DNA of 64,000 bases from Tulasnella sp. 424. Its lineage: Eukaryota; Basidiomycota; Agaricomycetes; Cantharellales; Tulasnellaceae. The translations under genes were made by a program, and so were the position numbers. This document shows positions 61,721 through 64,000 of the stretch, piece after piece (within the stretch, counting starts at the first letter, position 1; every line of letters begins with the position of its first letter). Location: contig WSUB01000017.1 of the NCBI GenBank assembly GCA_019633425.1, positions 330,244-394,243 on the forward strand, written 5' to 3'. The notes under the pieces are model-generated. The model had not been told where the DNA came from and searched no databases. It saw nothing but the letters and a program-made list of their open reading frames with translations.

Positions 61721-63437
61721 TGACCTTCACCCTCCCCCGCCGTTCGTTACGTTCCAGCCTATTCCCCTCTCTCCGACGTCTTTGAACCTTCCGCCGAGGT
61801 CCTCAAATCTCTCCCCAATGATCGATTCTCAAACCTCTCGCTATCATTTTCCACTTCATCGCACCTTTTCGACGGCAACACCGTCCTATCCCGCCTCTTC
61901 CCGCCTCAAACACTTTCCCCCAACGTTCTCAAACGCCTCACAAACATTTCCCAAGCCTTTGCTAACGTTCCCGAACCTCCTGACGACTCCCACCTTTTTT
62001 CCAATATCGACATCTCCTACTTCTGTCCGATGTTCTAGAACCTCACTGAGATCTTCGAGCATCTCGCCAGTTCTCTCAAAACCTCAACGAGCCTTTTCAA
62101 CTTGACTAAATATGGCACGACCGACCCTCGCGCAACCGCGAGTCGATCCCGAGGCACCCAGGAACGCTTTCTCCATGGCGAGATGAGCTAGCAAATGTAT
62201 CATGTAAGCGCTTCCAGCCGTTTTTTCCGTTTTATACTAACTTTAAGATTTTGATTAGAACCACTTCGGCGGCACGACTCTCCCACCGGCACGACGATTG
62301 CCTGAGCACCCATTATTCCTTCGCCATGTCTTTAGGAGTTAGAGAGCCTGACGGGCAAGTATTATTCCGCCTATCACAGGACTTATCTGAATAATTTGAT
62401 CACTAATAGCAACAGTCTATCCAATGACGCCATCGACTGAGCACTCGGAGCAGGCCAACCAGCCATCAGTACGACCATTTGTCCTCTCACTCCAAGCTCG
62501 ACATCGCCAGTCAGGATCCAAGTGTCAGAACCCACCAAGCCTTATCACCGCCCCAACAGACCGGCAGCCCTTAAACGTTACCAGCATCCGAGCCCTATCC
62601 AATGCGCCACCATTGTCGGTACCGGCTCCCCGTTCTCGCCAATCACCCAAGTTTCCTGTCGTCCCCATCATCGTCCACTGCGCCTGCCCGTCAAATCGCT
62701 TGTACGGGATTCAATCACCCCTCCCTTCTCGCTGTCACTCCGCGTTGGTCCTGATCGCTCGACCGCTGACGAACCTCGACAGCAAGAACAGCAAGCCTCG
62801 ACGGCCAACTACAACGCCCGTGGTACCGGGCACACCCAAAACAAATACGGGTTGTTCGTTCAAGATTTCTAGCCTAAACATCGCCATCGCCACCTGCCTA
62901 ACTTGCACACATAGAGTAAGAGTCTACAACTCGATTGCTTGACCTTCTACTGGTACAGAACCCCATCGACCCTCACTCCCGAGTCCCTGCCCAACCGTAT
63001 GTCGGAACTCTTCTCTCCGAGGGCCACTTTCGACACACTCTCAACGTGCGATACACCATCTAACGTAAGTTTACAAGTTACTGCTGTCTTACTTAGCACT
63101 AATTCTTTGACTTCGCATTAGAACTACCTCCGAGCGCCGACATTCTGCGTGTTCCAGCAAACCCCTTTCCGTCCCCCACCTCTGTCCTCCGAGACCCACA
63201 AAGTACAACAACACTATCACCACCTTCAGCAATCGTTGGATACAACGTCTAGTGAGTGCTTTATGTCATTTGATCGAGTATTTCAACGCTAACCTCGGGA
63301 CTTACGTTAGGATCCCAACTGCAAATCGATCCTGAAGGTGTCTAAGGATGCCTTCTCGATTGCGAGACCACCCGTGGAATGTATTAGTAAGCATTTCCAG
63401 TTGTTTTATACTTCATTTCGTTAGGTTGTGGTGTTGA
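61721..63437 (+). other. Exon/intron-like continuation of the array, possible decayed multi-exon gene
   Basis: After the array a longer block (about 61709-62032) reads SPLSDVFEPSAEVLKSLPND, then LFDGNTVLSRLFPPQ and SNIDISYFCPMF before a TAG, and resumes in the same frame with NLTEIFEHLASSLKTSTSLF to a second TAG at about 62188. Intron-like spacers follow at 62199-62259 (GTAAGC...GATTAG), about 62365-62409, 62913-62958, 63065-63121 and 63252-63309. In 62420-62870 two overlapping frames of similar quality are open. I do not recognise any domain. It could be a gene with a single stop, a pseudogene or a non-coding spliced transcript. Confidence 0.35.
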
Positions 63438-64000
63438 TTTTTTTTTTTTTTTTTTTTTTTTGTGGTGATGGGGGGAAATCGGCTTATCGACGAATGGCAC
63501 ACCTGGGATTCTCCGTGGTCCGGCGTCACTCGGCCTTACGACTCCCACCTCGCGAGGGTGGTTCCACGTGATCCAGGGCCAGACAGTGTGGGGATCACGC
63601 CGTCGTCTAGCGACGGTCGTCACTACCCACTAAACCCTCCATCAGGAATCAACGTTTTCGGCCGACAGGTCGCCTCGCGACTCCCCATCTATGGTCTAGA
63701 ACGACATCCTCCCCAGAGGCTAACCACCGCTATTAACGCAGTGGCGTCCTATTCCCACGAAGGGACGTTCCGGTACGGGCCCGGCCTGGGTGTGATCGGG
63801 GGGCGATGATGCCCCCTCGTGAGGATCCCTCAGGGGGAGAACGAACCCGACACGTCGGCGTTTCCCCCTTTCGGGTTGCTATGAGGCTCGGTCATTTCAC
63901 CTTAGTACGCGCAGCTGCCCCTCTGGCACTCGCATCCGCTAAAGTGGGGACGACGCACAGCGCTCACCCACAAAGAGCAAGCCGTCTAACCATAATCCGC
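63438..64000 (-). mobile_element. Probable 3' end of a non-LTR (LINE) retroelement, truncated by the window
   Basis: A run of 24 T (63438-63461) on the plus strand would be the poly-A tail of a minus-strand element. The adjoining minus-strand sequence is GC-rich, non-coding and contains GGGTTTAGTGGGTAGTGACG and a pre-tail GATTTCCCCCCATCACCAC; these resemble 3' ends of Tad-like fungal LINEs, judged from memory. It is inserted in the intron-like spacer that begins at about 63390. No reverse transcriptase lies within the window. A plus-strand frame of 115 codons (63462-63809) is taken as chance. Confidence 0.45.

Overview
The window is nuclear DNA of a filamentous basidiomycete, most likely an agaricomycete. 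Genes are dense and lie on both strands. They are cut by many short introns (about 45-70 nt) with GTRNGY donors and CTNAY-type branch points. The families are typical of mushroom-forming fungi: an F-box protein, a P450, TKL-like kinases, a membrane-anchored GH18 chitinase, a GH5 enzyme, a DUF6533-like membrane protein, and conserved housekeeping genes with exact family signatures. The species cannot be named from the sequence.

Layout. 1-1640: F-box gene cut by the left edge. 2523-4789: cytochrome P450. 5021-6926: kinase-like gene with one apparent one-base frameshift. 7465-9010: old yellow enzyme. 9426-10897: GPI-anchored secreted protein. 11101-13041 (minus): chitinase with an N-terminal membrane anchor, divergent from RNA polymerase I subunit RPA12 (about 13283-13879). 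14293-15473: foldback element with about 350-bp inverted arms around a 21-bp minisatellite. 17022-22119: kinase fused to about 26 near-identical 40-residue TPR units, with an assembly gap inside the array. 22587-24185 (minus): membrane/coiled-coil protein. 24791-28581 and 29744-33522 (both minus): a tandem pair of KHA1-type K+/H+ antiporter genes made by duplication of a unit of about 4.95 kb. 35533-39902: 5'-nucleotidase followed by a Nudix protein with a C-terminal membrane anchor. 41548-43310: mucin-like single-pass protein. 43983-44823: acidic hypothetical protein. 44953-46947 (minus): NOP58, divergent from RNA polymerase III subunit RPC11 (47186-47732). 47875-49009 (minus): uncertain hypothetical gene. 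50362-52022 (minus): multipass membrane protein. 53555-55875: NudE/NDE1-type dynein regulator. 56707-59136: GH5 glycosidase. 60126-61709: about 11 tandem units of about 160 bp, each an exon-like block plus a complete spliceosomal-intron-like spacer, continuing as exon/intron-like sequence to 63437. 63438-64000: probable 3' end of a minus-strand non-LTR retroelement beginning with a 24-nt poly-T tract.

Functional themes. RPA12, NOP58 and RPC11 all serve ribosome and tRNA production; NOP58 and RPC11 share a 238-bp divergent promoter. Chitinase, GH5 enzyme, GPI protein and mucin-like protein act at the cell surface or wall. Points of most interest are the exon-intron tandem array, the kinase-TPR gene with highly conserved repeats, four microexons of 7-12 nt, three GC-AG introns, and the loss of a TATA box in one of the antiporter paralogues. 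Gene models were assembled by hand from reading frame, splice signals and family motifs; transcript data were not available.
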